Shown one piece after another: positions 17,271-27,200 of a DNA stretch of 35,080 nt. The DNA is taken from assembly GCA_031963045.1 (NCBI GenBank), contig JASSUK010000013.1, positions 1-35,080 on the forward strand, read 5' to 3'. The stretch comes from JASSUD01 sp031963045. Its GTDB lineage: Bacteria; Pseudomonadota; Gammaproteobacteria; Burkholderiales; Burkholderiaceae. Numbering within the stretch: position 1 is the first letter of the stretch; each line of letters begins with the position of its first letter. A program made the translations under genes and the position numbers. A model generated the notes under the pieces. That model saw only the letters and a list, made by a program, of their open reading frames with translations. It ran no database searches and was not told the DNA's origin.

Positions 17271-18314
17271 ATGCCAGGATTAGGAAGTGTTGCAACGGGT
17301 TCTCCCTTTGATGCCAGTCGAAAAAGGGGCGATTCAGTCTCAAGTCTGGGTTCTAGACTGAGTAAAGATAAGCTATTTCAGGCGAATGAAGGCTACGTCG
17401 ATATTAGGACGCATGGACCAGTAGTGCCTAAGATTGCGTTTACGAATGCATCCCCACTTTTTGGTGCACAAGACGAAAAATGGGTAGCTAACGTCAAGCT
17501 TATCCAAAAATTTGTAGATGCCATGCTTGTGCATGATATGCCAAGCCTGCCTAAAAAATATGCTTGCCATAGCAAAGCAAACAAGATTTCTGCAGCACAA
17601 ACCGCTAAGAATGAAGAAGATATTCACCTAGGGAATGCTTTGGTTTTTAGAGCATTGACCATTATTGAGTTGCTGGATTCTTCATCTACTTTAGATACGG
17701 AGCTGCGTGGAGAAATTTATGCAAAATGGCATAAACTTATTTTAGATATTAAGGATTACAAGGAGTTGGCGGGTACCCCATTAAATGTTCAAAAATGCCA
17801 GTTGCTAATAGGTTTAGAGCTTTTAAATAAAAGCCTGAGTTATACCGTTGGATTTGCAATTAGTACTTGGGGTTGGGCACTGAGTGTAGGATTGCTAGTA
17901 GTGTCTAACATTATGGCTGTTACTACACCTTTTATTATCAGTACCCTGGCTGCATTGCTAAAGCTAGGTACCTGGTTCTGGGCTGACCTGGCAAAAAAAG
18001 AAGAGCGTAATGCGCAAGAGATTCGCGATGACATCTTTAATCCATTGATTCATTACCTGGAAACTATTATCTCCATGTTTCCTGCTGATGGAAGAGATAG
18101 CGAACAAAAAATGCTTCTTGTTGGGCAGGCAGAACAAAATAAAAAATTGGATTCACATACACATGCTCTTAACAGTGCGCAGACAGAAATTATTAATATT
18201 CTTGAAGAGAGAAATGACAAGCTTACAGCCAAACTAGATAAAATGGAAAATTTGTTTGAACAATTTATACGAAATACAAATAGTAGCGCCTCTTCTAACC
18301 ATAAAAGTCAATGA
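17271..18314 (+). CDS. Cassette protein A2, paralogue of A1, unknown function
   Basis: 347 aa. The middle third (KCQLLIGLELLNKSL through KKLDSHTHAL) differs from A1 at about 16 of 127 positions by eye, with the hydrophobic segments and WADLAKKEERNAQEI kept. The first 130 residues and the last 50 are much more different; an extra Ser/Arg-rich stretch (SRKRGDSVSSLGSRLSK) is present near the N-terminus. It has the same ribosome site (17255-17264) and spacing as A1, and is followed by B2. The conserved core with variable ends suggests a common membrane or assembly role and different partners or targets. Confidence 0.8.
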   Translation: MPGLGSVATGSPFDASRKRGDSVSSLGSRLSKDKLFQANEGYVDIRTHGPVVPKIAFTNASPLFGAQDEKWVANVKLIQKFVDAMLVHDMPSLPKKYACHSKANKISAAQTAKNEEDIHLGNALVFRALTIIELLDSSSTLDTELRGEIYAKWHKLILDIKDYKELAGTPLNVQKCQLLIGLELLNKSLSYTVGFAISTWGWALSVGLLVVSNIMAVTTPFIISTLAALLKLGTWFWADLAKKEERNAQEIRDDIFNPLIHYLETIISMFPADGRDSEQKMLLVGQAEQNKKLDSHTHALNSAQTEIINILEERNDKLTAKLDKMENLFEQFIRNTNSSASSNHKSQ

Positions 18315-18336
18315 AAATATCCTCCTTTCATTGATT
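18307..18336 (+). other. Hairpin between A2 and B2
   Basis: TCAATGAAA pairs with TTTCATTGA across a short loop. It has the same position and stem as the A1-B1 hairpin. Confidence 0.45.
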
Positions 18337-18359
18337 AATCACCCTGAGAAGATTTTAAA

Positions 18360-18614
18360 ATGTCTAACATAATTACTTCGCAAACTAGTCAGCAGCTATT
18401 AAGTAGCCAGTCTCTAGAGTTCAATAAAATAAAACAACCTGAAGAAAAGCTTTCAGAAGCTGAAAAGGTAGATAATGATATAAAAGAAATAGCGGACCGT
18501 ATTCAAAAAGGTCAACAGAGAATGAATGATAAATTGGATAAAATGATAAAGGTACTAGAGGAAAAAATAAACCAAAGTAAATCTGCGAATAACAGCATCT
18601 CCCAAGTCTGCTAG
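18360..18614 (+). CDS. Cassette protein B2, paralogue of B1, unknown function
   Basis: 84 aa, the same length as B1. Shared features are MSN at the start, QQLL-SQ, EKLSEAE, a charged helix ending in a KMI-VLEEK-type segment, and the SKSANNSISQ tail. It is separated from A2 by 45 bp. Like B1 it is hydrophilic with a predicted amphipathic helix. It is probably a dedicated partner of A2. Confidence 0.72.
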   Translation: MSNIITSQTSQQLLSSQSLEFNKIKQPEEKLSEAEKVDNDIKEIADRIQKGQQRMNDKLDKMIKVLEEKINQSKSANNSISQVC

Positions 18615-18651
18615 CGTGATAGCGTACTCTTAAATACAATAAAAATAATTC

Positions 18652-18837
18652 GTAGGTTGGCGGTGACGCAGGAACCCCAACACGCACATCACAAACTTAT
18701 ACCCATCACTTTTGACCTGCGTATGCAGGTTTAAAAAGGATAGAGGTCATCATGTTGGGGTTCCTTCGTCACCACCAACCTACGGAGTCACGGTAGGTTG
18801 GTGGTGACGAAGGAGCCCCAACATGCACACCACCGAC
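18652..18837. repeat. REP/REPIN-like cluster, copy 5 (three units)
   Basis: Three copies of the unit: 18652-18692 (direct), 18744-18783 (inverted) and 18792-18837 (direct). The spacer carries the imperfect palindrome CCTGCGTATGCAGG. Located between B2 and the convergent small membrane protein gene. Confidence 0.85.
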
Positions 18838-18851
18838 TTGTCATTATTGCT

Positions 18852-18998
18852 TTACACAGAAAAGTGATTCAACAGCAATAACCCTGCTCCTGCCATAACA
18901 ATAAATACAAAAAATATAGGAATCACAATAGGCAGAAAAATGCGCCACATTTTTGCCTGTGGCGGCTTAGACTCCTGGCTGGATATTTTTTCGTGCAT
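18852..18998 (-). CDS. Small single-pass membrane protein downstream of serS
   Basis: 48 aa, starting MHEKISSQESKPPQAKMW, then a strongly hydrophobic segment (FLPIVIPIFFVFIVMAGAGL) and a short polar end. It lies 20 bp after the serS stop on the same strand, so it is probably co-transcribed with serS. A recognisable duplicate at 16301-16447 keeps the whole frame except for one stop codon, which supports coding. Family not recognised. Confidence 0.65.
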   Translation of the reverse strand: MHEKISSQESKPPQAKMWRIFLPIVIPIFFVFIVMAGAGLLLLNHFSV

Positions 18999-19018
18999 TA
19001 TCTTCAAATAAATAGATT

Positions 19019-20371
19019 TTAAGCTTCCAAAGGCACTAAACGCTCCATCCCACCTAAATAAGGTTGTAGTGCTTTGGGAATAGTAAGGCTGCCATCTGCA
19101 TTTTGGAAATTCTCAATTATCGCTACTAGAGTGCGGCCTACAGCAAGCCCTGAGCCATTTAATGTGTGCACTTGCTCCGGTTTTCCTTGCGCATTGCGAA
19201 AACGCGCTTGCATACGACGGGCCTGGAAGGCTTCGGTATTAGAGCACGATGAAATTTCACGATAGGTATTTTGCGAAGCTAGCCATACTTCTAAATCATA
19301 GGTTTTTGCACTTGAAAACCCAGTATCTCCCGTGCAGAGCAGCATTTTTCGATAAGGCAATTCAAGTTTTTGCAAAATAGTTTCGGCATGCCCAACCAGT
19401 TGCTCTAGTGCATCGTAAGAATCTTCTGGCTTTACAATCTGTACTAACTCTACTTTGTCAAACTGATGTTGGCGGATCATACCGCGCGTATCTCGACCAT
19501 AACTGCCTGCCTCAGAACGAAAACACGGCGTATGTGCAACAAAACGAAGAGGCAAAGCATCTGCTTCTACGATGCTATCGCGCACTAAATTGGTAAGCGA
19601 CACCTCTGCAGTTGGGATGAGATAGAGCGGCTCTATCTCTTTGCCTGCTTTTTCTTCTATCGCTTCTGAATCGGTTATGCCACTGCGTGGAACTTTAAAT
19701 AGATCTCCGGCAAATTTGGGTAATTGCCCAGTGCCTTGTAGCGCAGCAGCATTGACGAGATAGGGAGGACATACTTCTGTATAGCCGTGCTCTAATGTAT
19801 GAGTATCGAGCATAAACTGTGTAAGCGCACGATGTAGGCGCGCTATAGGCCCGCGCAGCACGGAAAAACGTGCTCCGCTTAATTTCGTCGCTGCCTCGAA
19901 ATCCAACCCTAATGGCTGGCCTGCATCTACATGATCTTTAGGAGTAAAGCCTTCCTGCTCAAATGCGCGAGGCGTTCCCCAGCGTGAAACCTCAACATTT
20001 TGCAGCTCATTTTGCCCAACCGGCACGCTATGATGTACCACATTAGGTATTTCAAGCAGCCAATTTGCAATATGAGTCTGTACAAGCTGAAGCTCTGTAG
20101 AAGCGGCACTAAGCGCCTGATTGATTTTTTGAACCTCTTCTACACGCTGTGCTTTTTCCGTTGCAGCCGTCTCTGTTTTCTGCACGCTGAGCTGGCCAAT
20201 TTCTTTCGATAGACTATTACGGCGAGATTGCAGGCCCTCTGCTTGCATTTGGAGCGCTCGCCGCTGCTCTTCTAACTCCATAAAAGCGTGCACATTCAAT
20301 ATATAACCGCGCTTGGCTAACTGCTCCGCCACGCTATGAGGATCTTTGCGAAGACTGTTTATATCAATCAT
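19019..20371 (-). CDS. serS: Seryl-tRNA synthetase
   Basis: 450 aa from the ATG at 20371 (MIDINSLRKDPHSVAEQLAK, the usual start); a longer frame adds 26 residues that do not belong. The N-terminal helical arm (about 30-105) binds the long variable arm of tRNA-Ser. The class II motifs are motif 2 (FRSEAGSYGRDTRG) and motif 3 (NGSGLAVGRTLVAIIENFQ), with ISSCSNTEAFQARR between. It charges serine onto tRNA-Ser; a tRNA-Ser gene lies 250 bp upstream on the other strand. This is the intact copy; a deleted remnant lies at 16468-16748. Confidence 0.97.
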   Translation of the reverse strand: MIDINSLRKDPHSVAEQLAKRGYILNVHAFMELEEQRRALQMQAEGLQSRRNSLSKEIGQLSVQKTETAATEKAQRVEEVQKINQALSAASTELQLVQTHIANWLLEIPNVVHHSVPVGQNELQNVEVSRWGTPRAFEQEGFTPKDHVDAGQPLGLDFEAATKLSGARFSVLRGPIARLHRALTQFMLDTHTLEHGYTEVCPPYLVNAAALQGTGQLPKFAGDLFKVPRSGITDSEAIEEKAGKEIEPLYLIPTAEVSLTNLVRDSIVEADALPLRFVAHTPCFRSEAGSYGRDTRGMIRQHQFDKVELVQIVKPEDSYDALEQLVGHAETILQKLELPYRKMLLCTGDTGFSSAKTYDLEVWLASQNTYREISSCSNTEAFQARRMQARFRNAQGKPEQVHTLNGSGLAVGRTLVAIIENFQNADGSLTIPKALQPYLGGMERLVPLEA

Positions 20372-20619
20372 TAGAAAAACGGAAAAAGTAAGAGGAAAAA
20401 AATAAGGAGTGGCAAAAGACGTATTTTGGCGCAAGGCGCACAGACACACATAGCTATTTTATAGCCTGCGCCGGGCCTTATTGTGAAGATGCAAGAAATA
20501 TTCTCGCGTATTTCGCAGTGTATAGCGTTTTCAATAAGGACTCTGATAGAATCGCGGATCTCCGAAAATGCTCTGGCGCGCGTACTTTTTTGTATGGGTG
20601 CTTTTGCTTGCAGCAATCA

Positions 20620-20710
20620 GGAAAGGTGGCAGAGTGGTCGAATGCGCCAGACTCGAAATCTGGTATACGGTTCATCCGTATCGAGGGTTCAAATCCCTCC
20701 CTTTCCGCCA
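20620..20710 (+). tRNA. tRNA-Ser (CGA)
   Basis: 91 nt. Acceptor stem GGAAAGG pairs with CCTTTCC, followed by discriminator G and an encoded CCA. The anticodon stem CCAGA/TCTGG carries the loop CTCGAAA, with anticodon CGA at 20654-20656. The long variable arm is typical of tRNA-Ser, and the T arm contains GGTTCAAATCC. Together with the right-hand content it marks the left edge of the accessory region. Confidence 0.97.
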
Positions 20711-21277
20711 GTTATTCAAAACTCCCCCCAACCTATCCCACTTCAAACCAACCGAAAACCCTTGTAACGAAGGATGCTCGGGGAATTTGCTCCTTCCAAT
20801 TTAATCGAAACAACTCAATCGGACCCAAGTGTGCAGATGCTCTGTAGGTATCTGTATAGGTATCCGTAGAGGGGTGTTTAAGATACCTACAAATTCGCTC
20901 TCAGACTAAATGTAAAGCAGTTAAACCTGCGGACGCACCATTTAAACTATTTGATGGGAACGGCCTTTTTTATGGGTATCACCTAAATGGGCTAAGGTAT
21001 GGCTGATCCTACAGCCCAAAAAACGCCCCACTTTAAAGTGGAGAAAAATGGCGCAATTTTCATAACTGCTGTTTGTATCAGTAGTTTTGTCCATATAGAA
21101 CCGTCTACTACCCCTTGGTATATACAGCGAATCTGCTATTTCTGCGTTTCTGTGCTTGTGGCAAGTTCATTCCCTCTGCTGAATCGCACACACGCTACGG
21201 GGACAAGGCGCGTTTTTATCGCAAAGATCCTTTTAGCAAAAGCAATCATTTTCCATAATGACCATGGGGAATAAAAC
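20711..21277. other. Gene-poor stretch after tRNA-Ser
   Basis: 567 bp. It contains a degenerate repeat (20770-20826) related to one at 30810-30868, a perfect 11-bp inverted repeat TGTAGGTATCT/AGATACCTACA (20843-20853 and 20881-20891), and a 14-bp palindrome CCACTTTAAAGTGG (21028-21041). A 91-codon frame at 20999-21274 is open, but it has poor ribosome-site spacing, runs through the palindrome and resembles nothing I know. I regard the stretch as decayed DNA and leave the frame uncalled. Confidence 0.5.
20770..20826 (+). repeat. Degenerate repeat, left copy
   Basis: It begins AAGGATGCTCGGGGAAT and continues through TCCAATTT. The right copy at 30810 begins AAGGCTGTTCGGGGAAT and also has TCCAATTT, in the same orientation. 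Roughly two thirds of positions agree by eye. They may be old ends of related insertion sequences. Confidence 0.5.
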
Positions 21278-24200
21278 ATGCTTGGAAGAATCACTGCAAA
21301 AATAAATGAATTATGGAAGCCGCCAGCTAGGACGGTTGAACGCGGTAGAGAGGCTTTGCAGCAAGCCGATAACTATCAGAAAAACCAGCAATTCGAGCAG
21401 GCACTAAGCAGCCTCAATACAGCGAAAGCCGCGCTGAAGCATGGAGTCCGCTGCGGAAGAGAAGCGGAAAGCAGGCCAGTGCTGGGCGAGGTGTATCAAA
21501 AACAGGCAGAACTCTGGCAGCGACAAAAAGACTTTGACGTCGACGTCGTGCGGGAGAGATATAGAAAAGCGCTGGAGTATTTTTCAGATCCAGCACAAAA
21601 GGCCGCAGTGCAGGAAATGCTGGATCTTTTGCCCGGTGCGCATGCACCGGACACTCCTCAGATTAAAAGACATCCCACTCTCCCCCCTTCCTCTGTACCA
21701 CCCCCCACCCCTATTATCTCTACAGGGATACCGGCTCCCTTTTTTGTGGATCCTGCTACGCCTCCTGCTTCTGATCCATCGCATCCATCCTATGCGCTGG
21801 TAGAGCCCGACGAGATTACCGATACGCAGCACCTAGCCTGGTGCCTGCAACAGACAGACTGCGATGGTTCGCAGCTGGCACTGCAAAAAGAATTATCCGA
21901 GCTTGTTTCCCTGATCATTCAGAAATTTAAAACAGCAGATAAAACGCTGGCTTGTATGCAGGAGGCCGCTGCGCTGGCAACGATTCCACGGGCAGAATCG
22001 TATGGCCTGTTAATTGACCACACACTGAAGGCGCTTGACCCTAAGCACGTTATTAATATTACTGCGGTACAGGGCCTGGTCGTGATCGTTCGGAATTGCC
22101 CAGCCACTCTCCTTAAAAAGGAAGGAGGGATACGTGCAGCACTATGGACCAAGGTGCTGCAGGTTTTGATGGTTCTCCTAGATGACATACATAAAGATGA
22201 TCCGGTGCCAGTGCAGGAATTACTGCAGGGCATCTCGCAGCTATTGGATGCAATGGTGCAAGCGGGCGTCACCGGCATTAGTCGTACGAAATTGCAACAG
22301 CCACTCTATAAATTACTACGCGATGAAAAGACGCTGAATCCAAAGAATAATATAGCGCTGTCCTGGCAAATGCATTATGCATGTGAAGCACTGGCCTATA
22401 TCCCGAATGATGAAAGTACGATGGACAGCGTGTTGCGGTGTCTTTTTGCTGTGGGAAAAGGGGTAGGGAGTTTGGCGAAGGCAATTAAAGGTGTGGACAC
22501 CGATTCATTGATGCAGAGCTTTGGGAACCTACACGAAGCATTTACTGCGGCCCAAGAGTTCGTCAGCAGCGCTGCCAAATTCAATGAATTAAAAGAAGCA
22601 ATCCAGAATGTACTAGAGGTAGGGGATTCGTTTGAAGAGGCAGGGGCCGACATCCAAAATAGACAGCGCCGCACCGGGTGGTATGTCGCGCTGCAGTGTA
22701 TGGAGCCGCTGATTCAGGCGAATCAGCTAGAGAAGTTTGAGAAATTGGTGCGAGAAAGCGCGTACCGTCAGGATGCCAATTTTTTACAGGGGGTGTGTCA
22801 GTGCCTGGAGCGCTTGGTGTGTACCCAGAAAGATAAGGCTGTCCAAGAGAAAGCCATCCAGTTTTTACAAAGTCTGCGAGATGACACAGTGCACTGGGTG
22901 AAAGAAGAGAGGGTACTGAGTCAAGTCACGTCGTTTATGTTTAAGTCGGGTGTAACCCGAGTCAAAGAGCACGCGGAGGATGCTTTGAAGCGGTTGGAGG
23001 CGCGCACAGCGCCACTCTCCGAATCCGATAATGTCTATGTGCCTCCTGCCTGGGATCCGGTTTGGGAGAAGCGTCCCCCTACGAAATTGCTAGAAGCTGC
23101 CCGCAGGAAATTAACGATTCCGCTGGAGGAGCAGCTACTGAAAAGCCTGTATGCAAATATTCAGAAATTGCAGACCATGTATTTAACAGGTCTGCAGCAG
23201 GATAATGAAATCCGGGATGCGCTGGCGCATTATGTACCGCCAGACGGAGTGTTGATGACCGCCCTGAATTATGATGCAGAAAACCGTTTTAATTTAAACG
23301 AGAAGGTGCGTGACTTTCTGGGGCAAGATACGAAGCAAGTGCTGCTTTTGCTGGGCGAGGCGGGCTTGGGGAAATCAACCTTTAACCGGCATCTCGTCTG
23401 TAGCCTGTGGGAAGCATATACCACTAATCCAGACAATGATCCCGTCCCCGTGTTTATTGCGCTATCTGGCATAAAAAGTTCCAGTGGGAATCTAGTCACC
23501 GCTTTTTTTGAAAGCCAAGGTTTTTCGAGAGAGCAGATAGAGATGTTGCGCGCCACCAGGCGTTTGGTTTTTATCCTGGATGGCTTTGATGAAATTAAGC
23601 AGCCTGAGCGCGCGTTCTATACAGATAACCAGTTGGGTGACTGGCCAAAAGCCAAAGTGATTATTACCAGCCGTCCAGAGTATTTAGGGCGGGGCTATCA
23701 GAGCAAATTTCATCCGTCTGGCCGACCTGAAATCCTGCAGGAATACCAGTTAGCACCATTTTCGGAAAAATTGATTGGGCAGTATGTGGAGAAATATGCA
23801 GAAGCCTATCCGGAGTCACTATGGACTGCCGAGCAGTATAAAGAAGTGCTTAAAAAACCAGATTTAAGCGCACTGGTCAGTAATCCTCTGTTGCTCAAAA
23901 TGGCGTTGAGTGTGCTGTCCAAATCTAAAGAGGGACAGCTGGCGCAAGAACAACGATTTACGCGTATTGCGCTCTATGACCAGTTTGTAAAGAACTGGTT
24001 TGATCTCTCGAAAAAGCGCCTGGAACGGATTCAATTACCCCACACTCAAAGAGAAGAGTTCCGGAGAATGGATAGTAGCGATTTTGCCAGGTTTGGTGTG
24101 CGCTTTAGCAAAGAGTTCGCTAAAGCCCAGTATCGGGCGGGGGAAGTGGCTACTACCTATGTGGCAGCAGATTACGCCTTCTCGGAAGAGGAAGGCGCTA

Positions 24201-27200
24201 CATCGCAGCAGCCTGACTGGCGCAAGCGTTTTTTGAGCGATGACAATCCTAAGTATGTACTCATGCGCCTGAATGCGCCACTAATACGCCAGGGCGATCA
24301 GTATCGCTTTATCCATAAATCGATACGGGATTATTTTGTGGCTCGCGCGCTATTGGAACCAGGCCAAGCTCAGCAGGAAGTGAGCAAAGAGGCATTATTC
24401 AACCAATTAAATTTGGTGAAAGATCCTGCAGTGCTGGGCTTTTTAGCTGAGCGAGTGGAACCGGAGCCTAAACTCAAAGAGCAGCTCTTTACTTGGATAG
24501 ACGCCTCGAAAAGAAACACCGAATTTCAAACTGCAGCGGCAAATGCCCTGAGCATTTTGGTCAGAGCGAGAGTGCCGTTGAGTGGAAGAAATTTTAATGG
24601 GATTCATGCTGGCGGGGCAGATTTAAGTTATGGAGTATTTGACCATACGCAATTTGAGGGGGCTGATTTAAGCAGGGTGAATTTCCAAGGGGCATGGTTG
24701 CGAGAGGCAAATTTGCGCGGAGCGAATCTAACCGGGATCTCATTTGGGCAAGGGCCTATTTTAAAGGTGGAAGACGACATTAGGGCCTGCTGTTATTCGC
24801 CCGACGGGTCTTGGCTAGCCGTTGGTATAGGGGAGGTCCAGAAAACAGGCCGCATACAATTGTATCAAGCTGAGACCTTAGAATTCCAGGGTACGTTTGA
24901 AGGGCATACCGGTGATGTGACGAGCGTGACGTTTTCGCCTAACGGGAAGTGGCTAGCCTCGGGCAGTACGGACAATACAGTCAAGCTGTGGTTGGTAGCT
25001 AAGCGTAGGCTGGTTGGCACGTTTGGAGAGCCTGTTAGTTTGGATCTTATAAATTCGGAGCTTTTTTATCCCTCTGGTGTGATAAGCATGGCGTTTTCGC
25101 GCGACAGCCAATGGCTGGCCTCGGGTAGTCGTGACAGGACGGTCAAACTGTGGTCGCTGGAAGAGGATAGGCTGAGGCTGCAGCACACGTTTGAAGGGCA
25201 TCAGGAAGAGGTGAATAGCGTGACATTTTCGCCTGACGACAAGTGGCTGACCTCGAGCAGTCGTGACAATACAGTCAAGCTGTGGTCGGTGGCTGAGCGT
25301 AGACTATTGCGCACGTTAGAAGGGCATCTCCATAGTGTGGAGAGCGAGGAATTTTCGCCCCATAGGGACTGGGGCCCTATTGGCATGCTGTTGTCGGAAT
25401 CTGAGCTTGAACAAATAATTAGATGGCGTGATGAAGGTATGTATAGCGTGACGTTTTCACCCGACAGCAAATGGCTAGCCTCGGGTAGTTATGACCATGA
25501 GGTCATGCTGTGGCGGGTGGAAACGGACGGAGTCTGGCGCCAGTACACATTTAAAGAGCATACAGGTTGTGTAAATAACGTGACGTTTTCGCCAGACGGC
25601 AGATGGCTAGCCTCGGGTAGTCGTGACAAAACAGTCAAGCTGTGGTCCGTGAAAGAGAATGGACTTAGTCTGCAGCAGACGTTTGAAGGGCATCAGAAAG
25701 AGGTGAATAGTGTGATGTTTTCGTCCGACAGCCAGTATTTGGTCTCGAGCGACTTTGGCAAGGAGATCAGGCTATGGTCGATAGAAACTAACAAACGCGG
25801 GCTGCGGCCCGCATTTGAAGGGCATAGCGCAGAGGTGAAGAGTGTGGCGTTTTCGCCCGATGGCAAGTGGTTGGCCTCGGGCAGTATGGACAATACAGTC
25901 AAGCTATGGTCGGTAGCAATGGGCAGCGCTGAGCTTAAGCATACGTTTACAGAGCATCCTAAGTGGGTGACGAGTGTGGCGTTTTCGCCCGATGGCAAGT
26001 GGTTGGCCTCGGGCAGTGGAGATACTACGGTCAGGCTGTGGTCAGTGGAACCTGATAAACCTGAGGGGTGGGGACTTGTACACACATTTAAAGGGCATAC
26101 GGATTTTGTGCAGTGTGTGACATTCTCGCCCGACGACGGCCTGTTGTTGGCCTCAGGCAGTATGGACAAAACAGTTAAGCTGTGGTCGGTGGCAGCGGAT
26201 GATCGAAGGCTTTTATCAACAATTAGAGGACATATAAGAGATCTCTTTGAGGTAGATAACGTGACGTTTTCGCCCGACGGCAAGTGGCTGGCTTGGAGCA
26301 CTGGGGGGGAGGTTAGCCTGTTGATGCAGACAGATAACACACCGATAATATTTAAAGGGCATCCTTATATTACGACTAGTATGACGTTTTCGCCCAACAG
26401 CAAATGGCTGGCCTCAAGCAGTCTTGACAAGGCTATCAAGCTGTGGTCGATGGAACTTGAACCTGAAACTTTCTTGCAGGGCCCTACGCTTGAAGGGCAT
26501 ACGGACTCTGTGCGATGTGTGATGTTTTCGCCTAATGGCAAATGGCTAGCCTCGGGCAGTGATGACGAGACAGTTAGAATATGGTCAGTTGATACGGGCG
26601 AGTGTTTGGCAGTCATTAAAGGTTTTGTTGGCCCTGTCTTTTCAGTTGCCTGGCAGAAGAGTCCTGAAAGTAAGGCGCTGCTAGCAACGAGTGGGCTGGA
26701 TAAGGCAGTACGTTTGTGGCAAGTGGAACCCCATGGCAATTCCTTACAGATTCGCTTACGCTGGACTTCACATCAAGCGGCGCTCACTGCAGCTGGCATG
26801 AATGTGGAAAACGCGCTGGGTTTAAGCCCGCAAAATACGAGTTTATTAAAGCAATTAGTATCCAACAGTAAGGAGAAGACCGTGCCTCCCCTTGACCTGA
26901 GTCAGAATCCTCCTGCCTACCCTGTGCATCATGCGGTTGAGGCAGGCAATATTGATTTACTTAAAGCAATACTAAGCGATAATGAAATTAACATTAATCA
27001 GCTAAATAAAGATAATAAAACTGCGCTGCATATTGCCACACAAAATAATAAAATAAAAATGATGCAGGTTTTAATTGAAAAAGGCGCAAATGTTGATGCT
27101 CGAGATAGTCAGCAGAGAACTCCGCTTCATTATGCTGCAGATATGGGAAACGCGAAAGCAACAACCATTTTGTTTTATTACGGAGCTAGCTATTATGTAG

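Noticed and set aside
18652..18837. Possible CRISPR-like array
   Set aside because: The units are in alternating orientation with unequal spacers, and the same spacers recur at other loci. This fits REP-type elements, not CRISPR.
20620..20710. Phage-type attachment site in tRNA-Ser
   Set aside because: I saw no second copy of the tRNA 3' end and no integrase gene in the window, so integration at the tRNA is not supported by an att pair.
20483..20847. Three overlapping plus-strand frames across 20483-20847
   Set aside because: They run through the tRNA-Ser gene and share no coding features.
25693..26340. 215-codon open frame on the minus strand within the NLR gene, with recurring SGENVTL
   Set aside because: It is the antisense reading of the WD40 repeats; its repeats are explained by the sense coding sequence.
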